A stretch of DNA of 64,000 nucleotides from CAVQXR01 sp963717955 (lineage in GTDB: Bacteria > Actinomycetota > Thermoleophilia > Gaiellales > Gaiellaceae). Position numbers and translations under genes: made by a program. The DNA lies in assembly GCA_963717955.1 (NCBI GenBank), contig CAVQXR010000001.1, positions 682,001 to 746,000 on the forward strand. Direction: 5' to 3'. The notes beneath the pieces are model-generated. The model searched no databases, was not told the DNA's origin, and saw only the letters and a program-made list of their open reading frames with translations. Below are positions 42,541 to 51,615 of the stretch, piece by piece (position 1 is the first letter of the stretch; every line of letters begins with the position of its first letter).

Positions 42541-43563
42541 TCACGGGACGATGACGGCGCGGCCCGTGACGTCCCCGTCCCGGAGCCGCTGCAGGACGTC
42601 GTTGAGCGCCTCCAGCGGATGCGTCTCGGTGACGAGCCGGATCCGGCCTCGGCCGTGGAGCTGCATGAGCTCCCAGAGGTCGGTCCAGCTCCCGACGAGA
42701 TTCCCGGTGACGGCGTGCTCGTGGGCGATCAACAGGAGCGAGGGGACGGAGAGCATCCCGCCGTACCCGATCACCGAGCACGTCCCGCCCCTGGCGAGCA
42801 TGGCCATCGAGTCGGCGTGTGTCTGGTCGGAGCCGACGAAGTCGAACACGAGGTCCGCGCCGCGGCCGTCCGTCGCCTCGCGCACCGCGCCCACGGCGTC
42901 GCCGCCGTCGAGGATCTCGTCCGCTCCCAGCTCGCGTGCGAGGCCCCGGCGCCGCGCGTCGGTGTCGACGACGATCACGGCGCACGATCCGAGCTCGTGC
43001 AGGAGCTGCAGCGCGATGTGCCCGACCCCGCCGGCGCCGAGGACGACGGCAGTCGTTCCGGGCGTGGCGAGGTGAGCGAGCTTCCGGACTGCGTGATAGG
43101 CGGTGATCCCGGCGTCCGCATGGGGCGCGACGGCGGCCGGCTCGGCCCCGGCGGGCAGCCGTACGAGGGAGCGCTCGTCGACGAGGACGAACTCCGCGAA
43201 GCCGCCGTCGACCGACAGTCCCGTGAACTCGTGCCGCGCGCAGTGCATGTCGTTGCCACGCCGGCACTGGACGCACAGACCGCAGCTGTACGGCGGATAG
43301 ACGATCACCGGGTCGCCGGGGGTGACGGACGAGACGTCGCCGCCGACCGCTTCGACCCAGCCCGCGTTCTCGTGCCCGAGGACGCGCGGGAGCGTGACGC
43401 CGGCCGGCTCCATCATCCCGTCCATCGCATGCAGGTCGGTCGCGCAAACGCCCGCGCCGCCGACCCGGATCAGGACGTCGCGCGGCTTCGCGGGCTCCGG
43501 AACGGGGCGCTCGATCAGCTCGAGCGGCCGCCCGTACTGGCGAAGGAGAGCCGCCCGCATCAT
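42541..43563 (-). CDS. Zinc-dependent alcohol dehydrogenase (NAD-type)
   Basis: 340-residue MDR enzyme. Catalytic zinc residues in GGAGVCATDLHAMDGMM and LGHENAGWVEAVGG, structural-zinc Cys residues in YSCGLCVQCRRGNDMHCARH, cofactor fold AVVLGAGGVGHIALQLLHEL with VIVVDTDARR (Asp, NAD). Two adjacent ATG codons (43563, 43560). Divergent from the decarboxylase at 43601 with 37 bases between, sharing the CGATCGTATAGG motif. May oxidise an aryl alcohol or reduce the aldehyde made by the decarboxylase. Confidence 0.87.
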   Translation of the reverse strand: MMRAALLRQYGRPLELIERPVPEPAKPRDVLIRVGGAGVCATDLHAMDGMMEPAGVTLPRVLGHENAGWVEAVGGDVSSVTPGDPVIVYPPYSCGLCVQCRRGNDMHCARHEFTGLSVDGGFAEFVLVDERSLVRLPAGAEPAAVAPHADAGITAYHAVRKLAHLATPGTTAVVLGAGGVGHIALQLLHELGSCAVIVVDTDARRRGLARELGADEILDGGDAVGAVREATDGRGADLVFDFVGSDQTHADSMAMLARGGTCSVIGYGGMLSVPSLLLIAHEHAVTGNLVGSWTDLWELMQLHGRGRIRLVTETHPLEALNDVLQRLRDGDVTGRAVIVP

Positions 43564-43571
43564 CAGCCCCG

Positions 43572-43583
43572 CGATCGTATAGG
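43572..43583. promoter_or_regulatory. CGATCGTATAGG motif between the ADH and decarboxylase genes
   Basis: Lies in the 37-base divergent gap. Shares CGATCGTATA with the motif at 45318 and GATCGTATA with 60698; candidate operator of the GntR regulator at 48013. Confidence 0.4.
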
Positions 43584-43600
43584 TTTTCCGATGCGATGGA

Positions 43601-45262
43601 ATGTGCGACGTGACGGAGATCGTCGACGTCTCCGGCTCGACGGCCGCCCCGCCCCGAGGGCGCTCGACCGTCCGCGATGCGACCTTCGACGTGTTCCGCC
43701 GGTTCGGGCTCACAACCATGTTCGCGAACCCTGGCTCGACCGAGGTGCCGTTCCTGACGGATCTCCCGGGAGACCTCCGATTCGTCCTGTGCCTGCACGA
43801 GAACGCCGTCGTCGGCATGGCGTCCGGGTTCGCGATCGGAAGGGGAGAGCCCGCGCTCGCGATCCTGCACACGACGGCCGGGCTCGGGAACGCTGTGGCG
43901 GCGCTCGCGACGGCCCGCGTGAACCGGGCACCGCTCGTCGTGCTGGTCGGTCAGCAGGATCGCCGTCACCTGGCACTCGAGCCGTTTCTCGCCGGCCACC
44001 TTCACGGGTTGGCCGGCGAATACCCGGTCTGGGTCGACCACCCGGTGCGCGCGCAGGACGTTCCCGGCGCCGTGGCCCGGGCGTACCACGAGGCGGGCAC
44101 CGGCCGCGGGCCGGCGCTCGTCATCGTCCCGATGGACGACTGGCTGGCTCCCGCGGGCGAGCCGTGGGAGGTGGCCGCCCCCGCCGAGCTCCTGCGGAGT
44201 CGGGCAGCCGACCCCGACGCCGTGGCGAGGCTCGCGGCGCTGCTCGCCGGGGCACGCTCACCCGCGCTCGTCGTCGGGGCGGGCGCCGACGATCCGGGCA
44301 CCTGGGCCGCCCTCGTGGAGCTGGCGGAGCGGCTGGGCTGCCCGGTCTGGCAGGAGTCCTTCGGTGCGAGAGCCGGGTTCCCGCAGGATCACTCCCTCTT
44401 TGCGGGGCACCTGCCCGCGGATCGCACCCGGCTCCGGCAGACGCTCGCAGGCCACGACGTCGTCCTCGCCGTCGGCGCGCCGGTCTTCCGCCAGTACCCG
44501 TACGAGCCGGGCCCGTTCGTCGAGGCGGGAACGACCATCGCGCTCGTCAGCGACGACCCCGCCGAGGTGCACCGCAGCCCGGCCGATCTCGCCGTGCTCG
44601 CCTCGCCCGCCGCCTTCTGCGCGGCGCTCGCCGGGGAGGTCCCTCGCCGCGCGGATCCGTGGCCGCCGCTGCGGGACCGGCCGTCGGCAGCGCTCCCCCC
44701 GGCTGACGGCGAGCCGCTGCGGGCCGGTCATCTTCTCGAGGCGCTCGTCGAGCGGCTTCCCGAGGACGTCGTGCTCGTCGAGGAGGCACCGTCGAGCCGC
44801 CCCGAGCTGAGCGCGCGGTACGCAGCCCGTCGTCCGCTCGGCTTCGTGAGCGCCGCGATGGGCGGCCTCGGCTTCGCGCTCGCCGGGGCGGCCGGGCTGC
44901 GGATGGCGCTGCCCGACCGGCCCGTCGTCGCCGTCGTCGGGGACGGCTCCTCGCTGTACGGGATCCAGGCCGTCTGGAGCGCTGCAGAATACGGCGCGGG
45001 GGCGCTCTTCATCGTCCTCTCGAACGGGGGCTATTCGATCATGGACCGGCTCGCCGAGAGCCGCGGGGGCGCCGGACCGTGGCCGTCGTTTCACGTGGAC
45101 GTGGCCGCTGTCGCCCACGGCTTCGGCTGCCCCGCGCGGCGGATCGAGACGTACGAGGAGCTCACCAGCGTCCTCGACGAGGTCGTACCCGGGCTCGTGC
45201 ATCGCAACGAGCCGCTGCTCCTCGACGTCGTCGTCGCGCCGGACGAGACGTTCCAGCCCTGA
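43601..45262 (+). CDS. mdlC: Benzoylformate-decarboxylase-like ThDP enzyme with His281 replaced
   Basis: 553-residue thiamine-diphosphate enzyme that would decarboxylate an aryl-glyoxylate to the aldehyde. Alignment from memory with Pseudomonas putida BFD: Ser26 = Ser46 (FANPGSTEVPF), Glu47 = Glu67 (CLHENAVVG), His70 = His90 (LHTTAGLGNAV). His281 of FRYHQYDPG falls on Tyr299 in VFRQYPYEPG. The ThDP motif is VGDGSSLYGIQAVWSAAEYG ending LSNGGYS. The N-terminus is about 20 residues longer than BFD; GTG or later starts are possible. Likely product an aryl aldehyde for the aldehyde dehydrogenase at 33834. Confidence 0.85.
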   Translation: MCDVTEIVDVSGSTAAPPRGRSTVRDATFDVFRRFGLTTMFANPGSTEVPFLTDLPGDLRFVLCLHENAVVGMASGFAIGRGEPALAILHTTAGLGNAVAALATARVNRAPLVVLVGQQDRRHLALEPFLAGHLHGLAGEYPVWVDHPVRAQDVPGAVARAYHEAGTGRGPALVIVPMDDWLAPAGEPWEVAAPAELLRSRAADPDAVARLAALLAGARSPALVVGAGADDPGTWAALVELAERLGCPVWQESFGARAGFPQDHSLFAGHLPADRTRLRQTLAGHDVVLAVGAPVFRQYPYEPGPFVEAGTTIALVSDDPAEVHRSPADLAVLASPAAFCAALAGEVPRRADPWPPLRDRPSAALPPADGEPLRAGHLLEALVERLPEDVVLVEEAPSSRPELSARYAARRPLGFVSAAMGGLGFALAGAAGLRMALPDRPVVAVVGDGSSLYGIQAVWSAAEYGAGALFIVLSNGGYSIMDRLAESRGGAGPWPSFHVDVAAVAHGFGCPARRIETYEELTSVLDEVVPGLVHRNEPLLLDVVVAPDETFQP

Positions 45263-45317
45263 CCGGCTCGTCCGGAGCGGCACCCGCCGGCCCTGGCGAG
45301 CCGGGCCTCGATATCGA

Positions 45318-45330
45318 CGATCGTATACGG
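45318..45330. promoter_or_regulatory. CGATCGTATACGG motif upstream of the hydrolase-VAO-GntR operon
   Basis: Contains the perfect 8-base palindrome CGTATACG (45322-45329), 12 bases from the ATG at 45342. The operon it precedes includes the GntR gene, fitting autoregulation. Confidence 0.5.
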
Positions 45331-45341
45331 TTCCGCCAGGA

Positions 45342-46409
45342 ATGACCGCTGACGCGGGCATCGGCGAGCTGGTCGCGTCCAGGCGCGGGTTCTTCTGGGT
45401 CGGGATCGAGCGCTGTCGCGAGGCGAACGGCACGGTCATCCGCGGGCCGATGTTCGTCCAGTGGGAGTCGCCGGAGGAGACGAGTCGACCGCACCCGGTC
45501 GTGCTCGTTCACGGTGGGGGAGGCCAGGGAACCGACTGGCTCGGCACGCCGGACGGCCGGCCGGGCTGGGCGACCCACCTCGTCCAGGAGGGCTTCACGG
45601 TCTACGTGGTCGACCGGCCCGGGCACGGCCGCTCCGCCTACCACCCGGACGTACTCGGGCCGATGGGGCCGCAGTTCAGCCTCGAGCTGGCCCGGACGCT
45701 CTTCATGCCGGGCGGCGCGCCGCACCCGACCGCTCACCTCCACACGCAATGGCCCGGAGACGGAAGCCTCGACGATCCGCTGCTCGAGCAGTTCTCCGCC
45801 TCCTCCGGCCCGATGCCGCAGGACCTGGCCGCTGCCCAGGCGCTCGACGGCGCGCGCTGCGCGGAGCTGCTCGACCGCATCGGCCCCGCGATCCTGATCA
45901 CGCACTCCGCCGGCGGCCAGTGCGGCTGGCATGCGGCCGACGCCAGGCCCGGGCTCGTGAGGGCAATCGTCGCGATCGAGCCGCTCGGGCCGCCGTTCGT
46001 GGAGAACGCCGACCTCGGGATCTCCCTCGACTACGGCCTCACCGGCTCGCCGCTGACATTCGCGCCGTCGCTCGCCGATGCGTCGGAGCTCCTGCGCGCG
46101 ACGGACGAGACCGGCACCGTGCTCCAGGCCGAGCCGGCCCGCCGGTTGCCGAACCTGGCCGGGATCCCGATCGCGGTGGTCAGCGCCGAGGCCTCGCTGC
46201 TCGCCCACGGGGACGCCGCGACGGCGGCGTTCCTCCGTCAGGCCGGCTGCGGCGCCGAGCACGTGCCCCTCGCCGACCACGGCGTCCACGGCAACGGCCA
46301 TCTGATGATGCTCGAGAGGAACAGCCGCGACGTGCTCGCGGTGATCCTCGACTGGCTCGACCGCGCGGTGCCCGAGCGCTCCTGCACGACACTGGAGGTG
46401 ACGCGATGA
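45342..46409 (+). CDS. Alpha/beta hydrolase
   Basis: 355 residues. Oxyanion region HPVVLVHGGGGQGTDWLGTP, strand VYVVDRPGHGRSAYHPDVLG, nucleophile elbow LITHSAGGQCGW (Ser), C-terminal His in LADHGVHGNGHLMMLERNSR. The insertion after GHGRSAY is long, as in esterases that act on bulky aryl esters. Overlaps the VAO gene that follows (ATGA). A link to ester-bound phenolics before oxidation by the VAO-type enzyme is plausible but unproven. Confidence 0.85.
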   Translation: MTADAGIGELVASRRGFFWVGIERCREANGTVIRGPMFVQWESPEETSRPHPVVLVHGGGGQGTDWLGTPDGRPGWATHLVQEGFTVYVVDRPGHGRSAYHPDVLGPMGPQFSLELARTLFMPGGAPHPTAHLHTQWPGDGSLDDPLLEQFSASSGPMPQDLAAAQALDGARCAELLDRIGPAILITHSAGGQCGWHAADARPGLVRAIVAIEPLGPPFVENADLGISLDYGLTGSPLTFAPSLADASELLRATDETGTVLQAEPARRLPNLAGIPIAVVSAEASLLAHGDAATAAFLRQAGCGAEHVPLADHGVHGNGHLMMLERNSRDVLAVILDWLDRAVPERSCTTLEVTR

Positions 46410-48016
46410 CGCACGTTGACGACGTCGGAACCCTGAACCTTCCCCCGGGCGTGTCGGAGCGGGATTTCGCCCAGGCGCTCGATGCGTTCGCCGCCGCGCT
46501 CGGCTCCGGGCGCGTGCTGGCGACCGCGGAGGAGCTCCGCGAGTACCGCGACCCCTTCGCCCATTCGACCTGGGACGAGTACACCGCCTCAGCCGTCCTG
46601 ATACCGGAGACCGTCGAGGAGGTGCAGGAGATCGTCCGGATCGCGAACCGGTTCACGATCCCGCTCTGGACGATCGGCCAGGGCCGCAACAACGGGTACG
46701 GCGGCCCCGCACCGCGCGTGCGCGGCTCGGTCATCGTGTCGCTGCGGAGCATGAACCGCGTGCTCGAGGTGAACGAGGAGTGCGCGTACGCGGTCGTCGA
46801 GCCGGGCGTCCGCTGGTTCGATCTCTACGAGGCGATCAGGGCGGGGTCCCACAGGCTGATGCTCTCGATCGCCGACCTCGGCTGGGGGAGCGTCGTCGGG
46901 AACACGCTCGAGCACGGCGTCACCTACCTGCCGTACGGAGCGGACATGTCGGCGCAGTGCGGGATGGAGGTCGTGCTCCCGAACGGCGAGGTCATGCGTA
47001 CCGGCATGGGAGCGATGCCCGGCAACAAGGCCCAGTGGGTGTACAAGCGGGGCCTCGGGCCGACCCCCGACCAGATGTTCATGCAGTCGAACTTCGGCAT
47101 CGTGACGAAGATGGGCGTCTGGCTGATGCCGCAGCCGGAGTGCTACATGCCGCTCTGGCTCCGGGTCTGGAAGGACGACGACCTGGCCGCGGTGGCCGAC
47201 ACGCTCCGCCGTCTCCTCCTCGACCGCACGATCGAGGGGGTGCCGTCGATCTACAACACGCTGGCGCTCGCGTCGGTGCTCTCGAGCCGCGCCGACTGGT
47301 ACCAGGGCGAGGGGCCGATTCCTGACACGGTGATCGACACGATCGGGCGCGAGCTCGAGCTCGGCCGCTGGATCATGCGGTTCGCGCTCTACGGCGACGA
47401 GGCGATGGTCGACCTGAAGTTCCGCAAGATCAAGGACGCGTTCGAGCGGATCCCGGGCGCCGAGGTGTGGGGTCAGAAGCACACCCCCGAGGAGATCCCG
47501 GACCTCGAGCATCCGGCCGACCGGATCCAGGGTGGCGTCCCGAACCTCGGCTGGAACCAGATGACCGGGTGGTACGGCGGCGAGGAGGGAGGGCACATCG
47601 GCTTCTCGCCGGTCGCGCCGCTCACCGGCCGCGACGCGATCGCGCTGCGGAACCTCCTGCGCGGCCTGGTCGAGGAGAAGGCCGGGCTCGACTACATCGT
47701 CGGCGCCCTCGCGATCAACGCCCGCAGCTTCATCCACGTGACGATGGTGATCTTCGACACGAAGGACGAGGCGCAGGCCCGCCGGGCGTACGAGACGTCG
47801 AGGCTGCTCGTCACGGAGGCCGCGAAGGAGGGGTACGGCGAGTATCGCGCCCACCTCGACTTCATGGACATCGCGGCCGACCAGTACAGCTTCGGCGACC
47901 ACGCGTACCGCCGGTTCAACGAGACGATCAAGGACGCGCTCGACCCGAACGGCATCCTCTCCCCCGGCAAGCAGGGCATCTGGCCCCGGTCGATGCGCAC
48001 GGCGAGGGGGGCATGA
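46406..48016 (+). CDS. VAO-family FAD oxidase/dehydrogenase, copy 2
   Basis: 536-residue paralogue of the flavoprotein at 31034, with long shared stretches: IGQGRNNGYGGPAPRVRGSV, YAVVEPGVRWFDLYEAIRAG, ADLGWGSVVGNTLEHGVTYL, MQSNFGIVTKMGVWLMPQPE and EEGGHIGFSPVAPLTGRDAI. His397 is the likely FAD-linking residue. It differs from copy 1 in the loop before DWYQGEG and around MLSIADLGW, so substrate range may differ. Between a hydrolase and a GntR regulator, all with 4-base overlaps. Confidence 0.87.
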   Translation: MTHVDDVGTLNLPPGVSERDFAQALDAFAAALGSGRVLATAEELREYRDPFAHSTWDEYTASAVLIPETVEEVQEIVRIANRFTIPLWTIGQGRNNGYGGPAPRVRGSVIVSLRSMNRVLEVNEECAYAVVEPGVRWFDLYEAIRAGSHRLMLSIADLGWGSVVGNTLEHGVTYLPYGADMSAQCGMEVVLPNGEVMRTGMGAMPGNKAQWVYKRGLGPTPDQMFMQSNFGIVTKMGVWLMPQPECYMPLWLRVWKDDDLAAVADTLRRLLLDRTIEGVPSIYNTLALASVLSSRADWYQGEGPIPDTVIDTIGRELELGRWIMRFALYGDEAMVDLKFRKIKDAFERIPGAEVWGQKHTPEEIPDLEHPADRIQGGVPNLGWNQMTGWYGGEEGGHIGFSPVAPLTGRDAIALRNLLRGLVEEKAGLDYIVGALAINARSFIHVTMVIFDTKDEAQARRAYETSRLLVTEAAKEGYGEYRAHLDFMDIAADQYSFGDHAYRRFNETIKDALDPNGILSPGKQGIWPRSMRTARGA

Positions 48017-48705
48017 CGAGCCCGGCCGGCGCCAACAAGCAGGAGCGCGCCTACCAGACGATCCGCGAGCGGATCCTCAGCGGAACGTACGGCCCCGGCT
48101 ACCGCCTCGTGATCGGCACCCTCGCGGGCGAGCTGGACGTGAGCGCGGTTCCCGTCCGCGAGGCGATACGGCGCCTCGAGGCCGAGGGGCTGCTCGTCTA
48201 CCGGCCGAACGCGGGCGCACAGGTCGCACCCGCCGACCCGAGCCTCTACGACGAGGAGCTGACGGTGCTCGCCGTGCTCGAGGGGTATGCGACGGCGCTC
48301 GCCGCCGCGGAGATGGGACGTGAGGACATCGCGCGGCTGCAGGAGATCAACGCGCGGATGGCCGGTGCGATGGAGCGGATCGACGCGCTCGCCTTCGGCC
48401 GTCTCAACCAGGAGTTCCACGCGCTGATCTATGCGTGTTGCCCGAACCCCTCGCTCGTGGAGCTCCTCGAGGACGTGGCACGCCGCCTCGACGCGATCCG
48501 GCGCACGGTGTTCGTCCAGATTCCGTACCGCGGCTCGGCGTCGATCGAGGAGCACCGGCGGCTGATCGGGCTCGTCGAGCAGCGCGCGCCCTTCGCGGAG
48601 ATCGAGGTCGCCGCGCGCCAGCACAAGCTGAACACGGTCGAGAGCTTCCGGGCCTGGCGGCGCGAGCACGAGCCGGCGGAGGACGCGGTACGGGGCTCCG
48701 CGTGA
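48013..48705 (+). CDS. GntR-family regulator, FCD (FadR/VanR) subfamily
   Basis: 230 residues. Winged helix YQTIRERILSGTYGPGYRLV, GELDVSAVPVREAIRRLEAE and GLLVYRPNAGAQVAPADPSL; all-helical FCD effector domain with FGRLNQEFHALIYACCPNPS (His metal-ligand pattern), VEQRAPFAEIEVAARQHKL. Usually a repressor released by a carboxylic acid ligand. Its own operon carries CGTATACG upstream; similar motifs occur near 43572, 59199 and 60698. Start ATG overlapping the VAO stop. Confidence 0.87.
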   Translation: MTSPAGANKQERAYQTIRERILSGTYGPGYRLVIGTLAGELDVSAVPVREAIRRLEAEGLLVYRPNAGAQVAPADPSLYDEELTVLAVLEGYATALAAAEMGREDIARLQEINARMAGAMERIDALAFGRLNQEFHALIYACCPNPSLVELLEDVARRLDAIRRTVFVQIPYRGSASIEEHRRLIGLVEQRAPFAEIEVAARQHKLNTVESFRAWRREHEPAEDAVRGSA

Positions 48706-49505
48706 CCCCGGACGCCGACGTTCTGGCCTCGTTCCGCGTCGACGGCCGGGTCGCGGTCGTCACGGGCGCAGGCAGCGGGATCGGACGCGCCTTCGCGGAG
48801 GCCTGCGCGGAGGCGGGCGCCGCCGTCGCATGCCTCGACGTCGACGGGACGAGCGCGGCCGCCACTGCCGAGAGCCTCGCCCGGCTCGGCCTGCGCGCGA
48901 TCGCAATCCGCGCCGACGTGGGATCGGAGGAGGAGCTCGAGTCGGCGTTCCGGCAGATCGACGAGGCGCTCGGCTCCGCCGACATCGCTTTCGCGAACGC
49001 CGGCATCGCCGGCGCGGGCGGTGACCTCGAGCAGATGTCGCTCGCCGACTGGCACGAGGTCATCGACGTGAACCTGACCGGCGTCTTCCTCACGATGCGG
49101 GCGGCGGCCCGCCGGATGACGCCGCGCGGCTACGGCAAGATCGTTCTCACCGGCTCGATGTACTCGGTCACCGGCGATCCCTTCTTCGGCGTCTACCCCT
49201 ACGCGGCCGCGAAGGGGGGTGTGCTGTCGCTGACACGGACGGCCGCAGTGCAGCTCGCGCCGAAGGGCGTCCGCGTGAACGCGATCCTGCCCGGGTACAT
49301 CCGCACCGGGATCGCGGGAGGTCACATGTTCTCCGAGGAGGAGGGGGCCGTCGAGCTCCGTCGCACCCTCGCCGACCGGATCCCGCTCGGTTACCTCGGT
49401 GAGCCGCACGACCTCAAGGGGTTGGCGCTGTTCCTCGCCGCGCCGGCGTCGGACTACTGCACGGGCGCGGCGTTCCCGGTCGACGGCGGCTGGCTCGTCT
49501 CCTGA
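48702..49505 (+). CDS. Short-chain dehydrogenase/reductase
   Basis: 267-residue classical SDR. VAVVTGAGSGIGRAFAEACA, Asp in VACLDVDGTS (NAD-type), NAG motif IAFANAGIAGAG, Ser in IVLTGSMYSVTG, Tyr/Lys in VYPYAAAKGGV, end YCTGAAFPVDGGWLVS. GTG start overlapping the GntR stop. Could oxidise the secondary alcohol (1-arylethanol type) produced by the VAO-type hydroxylation; this is inference from order only. Confidence 0.87.
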   Translation: MTPDADVLASFRVDGRVAVVTGAGSGIGRAFAEACAEAGAAVACLDVDGTSAAATAESLARLGLRAIAIRADVGSEEELESAFRQIDEALGSADIAFANAGIAGAGGDLEQMSLADWHEVIDVNLTGVFLTMRAAARRMTPRGYGKIVLTGSMYSVTGDPFFGVYPYAAAKGGVLSLTRTAAVQLAPKGVRVNAILPGYIRTGIAGGHMFSEEEGAVELRRTLADRIPLGYLGEPHDLKGLALFLAAPASDYCTGAAFPVDGGWLVS

Positions 49506-49530
49506 TCCTGCGCGCCCCGCGGCGCCCCGG

Positions 49531-50388
49531 TCAGCTTCGCGCCAGCGGCATCTCGTCCGCGTGGCGCGCGATCACCTCGGCAATCGTGAGCGGCTCCTCG
49601 CCCGTGAGCATCGAGTAATCGCCGGAGACGACGTCGAGCTCCCCGGCGAGCTGGGCGTCGAACGACGTGAGGCCCGCCTCGATCTCCCAGCCCTCCATGC
49701 CCCGGGCCCGCCAGCGCGCTTCCCAGCCCTCCCGTGCGAGCGGCTCGTACCGGTAGACCTGTCCAGTCACCTCCGAGGCGATCCGTGCGAGCCCGTCCAT
49801 CGTCACCGCCTCCGAGCCCGTGACGTCGTAGACGCGACCGTCGTGGCCCGGCTCCGTGAGCGTCAGCGCGATCGCCCTCGCGAGCTCCGGGCGGTACGAG
49901 AAGCTGATCCGGGAGTCGCCCACCGGCTCGCGGGCTACGCCGTCGCGGTCGAACCAGTCCGGGATGTCGTCCGCATAGATGCTGTTGCGGATCGAGGTGA
50001 ACGGAATGCCGGATGCCCGGAGCAGCTCCTCCGTGGCGCCATGGGACCGCGCGTGGAGAAAGGCCGCGTCCGGCCCGGCGTTGACGAAGGACAGGTAGGC
50101 GAGCTGCGCGACGTCCGCGCGGGCCGCGGCCTCGATGAAGCCGCGATGCAGCGGAATGCGTAGCTCGGGGCCCTGGTGGACGGAGACCATGAACACCCGG
50201 TCGCCGGCCCGGAGCGCGGCCGCGAGCGCTTCCGGGTCGCCGTAGTCGGCAACCGCGATCTCGCCCCCGGCGATCTGCGGGGCCCGGGACGGGTCGCGAA
50301 CGAGCAGGCGCACCGGCTCGCCCCGCCGGGACAGCTCCTCGGCGGTCAACCGGCCGATGTGGCCGGTCGCTCCCGTGACGACGATCAC
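49531..50388 (-). CDS. NmrA-like NAD(P)-binding protein
   Basis: 285-residue atypical SDR. VIVVTGATGHIGRLTAEELS with VRLLVRDPSRAPQIAG (Arg pair favouring NADP), FMVSVHQGPELRIPLHRGFI, LAYLSFVNAGPDAAFLHARS and GIPFTSIRNSIYADDIPDWF. The classical YxxxK is absent, as in NmrA/QOR2-type proteins that may act as quinone reductases. GTG start overlaps the stop of the StyA-like gene. Last gene of the long minus-strand operon. Possible role: quinone or redox housekeeping for the oxygenases. Confidence 0.83.
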   Translation of the reverse strand: MIVVTGATGHIGRLTAEELSRRGEPVRLLVRDPSRAPQIAGGEIAVADYGDPEALAAALRAGDRVFMVSVHQGPELRIPLHRGFIEAAARADVAQLAYLSFVNAGPDAAFLHARSHGATEELLRASGIPFTSIRNSIYADDIPDWFDRDGVAREPVGDSRISFSYRPELARAIALTLTEPGHDGRVYDVTGSEAVTMDGLARIASEVTGQVYRYEPLAREGWEARWRARGMEGWEIEAGLTSFDAQLAGELDVVSGDYSMLTGEEPLTIAEVIARHADEMPLARS

Positions 50389-51602
50389 GCCGTGAACCCG
50401 GCGATGTACGCCGCGGTGGCGTCGGGGCTCGCGAGGTGGTCCCACTGAAGGTCGGGCCGGTTGAAGTTCTCGGTGAAGTCGTCGCAGAGCGCAGCGTTCT
50501 GGGACATCGCACCGACGAGCTCGAACAGGTGCGGCTGCGGGGCGAGCATGAAGTTCGTCCAGTCGAAGACGCCGAGCACGAACGGCAGGCGGCGCTCGTC
50601 GACACGCCGGCAGAACACCTCGTCGAAGGGCCCGCCCGCGACGATCTCCTCGCCGAGCGCCCAGGCGGCGTAAGAGGCCGCGTTGGCGCCCTGGCCGACG
50701 ACCGGGTCGATGGTCACGTGCGCGTCGCCGACGGCGATCGCGCACGTCCCGCCGTCGAGGTGTGCGCACGACTCCCGCACCGTGGGGACGACCGAGCCCT
50801 GCAGGATGCTGCTCGGGCGGGTGAGCCCGAACTCCGATGCGTTCGCGCGCTCGAAGATCGGCGGGAAGTGAGCGCGGAGCTTCTCGAGCGCGAGCTTCTC
50901 GTACCGCTCCGGATCGTCGTCGTACGGCGTGACGGCGAGCTCCTCGAGGTCTCCCCCCGGCACGCATTCGAACAGTAGCGTCGTCATGTTGCCCTCGAAC
51001 GTCTCGATCGGGATCTCGATGATCTCGGCGTGCCCCGGCGAGACGCCGAGCGTGACGCCGAGGGGCACCGGATAGGCGATCCCGGCGTAGAGGCCGGCCG
51101 AGAGCAGCCGCTGCGGGCCGTGAGACGGCGAGCGGCCGGTGATCGCCGGGAAGCGCTCGGCGAGCCCGCCCCGGCCGGTCGAGACGACGACGAGATCGTG
51201 GCGGACGCCCAGGGCATCGAGGTCGTCCGGGCGCACCGCTCCGGTCAGAACCTTCCCGCCGCGCGCCTCGAAGTCCTCGAGCAGCTGCGGAAGGTAGAGC
51301 CGGTAGTCGACGGCAAGGCTCGGCTTCGTGAAGTCGCCGCGGAACGCGAGCGGGGGCTCCACGCCGAAGTAGTGCCAGTGGCAGCCGTAGGACGGCCCGG
51401 AGTCGTCCCAGTGGTTCACGCCGAGCTCGCGTTCGCGGGCCCGCGTGTGATGGTGATGCGCCACGGTGTTCGGAAGGCGTCCGCCGCGCACCTCGTCGGC
51501 GCTGCGCTCCGCGTACAGCGTCGGCTCGAGGCCTCGCTGCTGCAGGAGCAGCGCGAGGTGGAGGCCGGCCGTCCCCGCTCCGACGATCCCGATGTCGCTC
51601 AC
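50385..51602 (-). CDS. styA: Styrene-monooxygenase-like FAD oxygenase (StyA type)
   Basis: 405-residue external flavoprotein monooxygenase. IGIVGAGTAGLHLALLLQQR, LPNTVAHHHHTRARERELGV, AVDYRLYLPQLLEDFEARGG, SPGHAEIIEIPIETFEGNMT, YDDDPERYEKLALEKLRAHF, IDPVVGQGANAASYAAWALG and DDFTENFNRPDLQWDHLASP all align with StyA. It epoxidises vinyl-aromatics using FADH2 from a separate reductase. No StyB follows, but a flavin reductase gene (hpaC) is in the same operon. With hpaB downstream of the same promoter, a hydroxylated styrene (4-vinylphenol type) is a plausible substrate. Relatives also act on indole. Confidence 0.9.
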   Translation of the reverse strand: MSDIGIVGAGTAGLHLALLLQQRGLEPTLYAERSADEVRGGRLPNTVAHHHHTRARERELGVNHWDDSGPSYGCHWHYFGVEPPLAFRGDFTKPSLAVDYRLYLPQLLEDFEARGGKVLTGAVRPDDLDALGVRHDLVVVSTGRGGLAERFPAITGRSPSHGPQRLLSAGLYAGIAYPVPLGVTLGVSPGHAEIIEIPIETFEGNMTTLLFECVPGGDLEELAVTPYDDDPERYEKLALEKLRAHFPPIFERANASEFGLTRPSSILQGSVVPTVRESCAHLDGGTCAIAVGDAHVTIDPVVGQGANAASYAAWALGEEIVAGGPFDEVFCRRVDERRLPFVLGVFDWTNFMLAPQPHLFELVGAMSQNAALCDDFTENFNRPDLQWDHLASPDATAAYIAGFTA

Positions 51603-51615
51603 TGAAGCATCCTCC

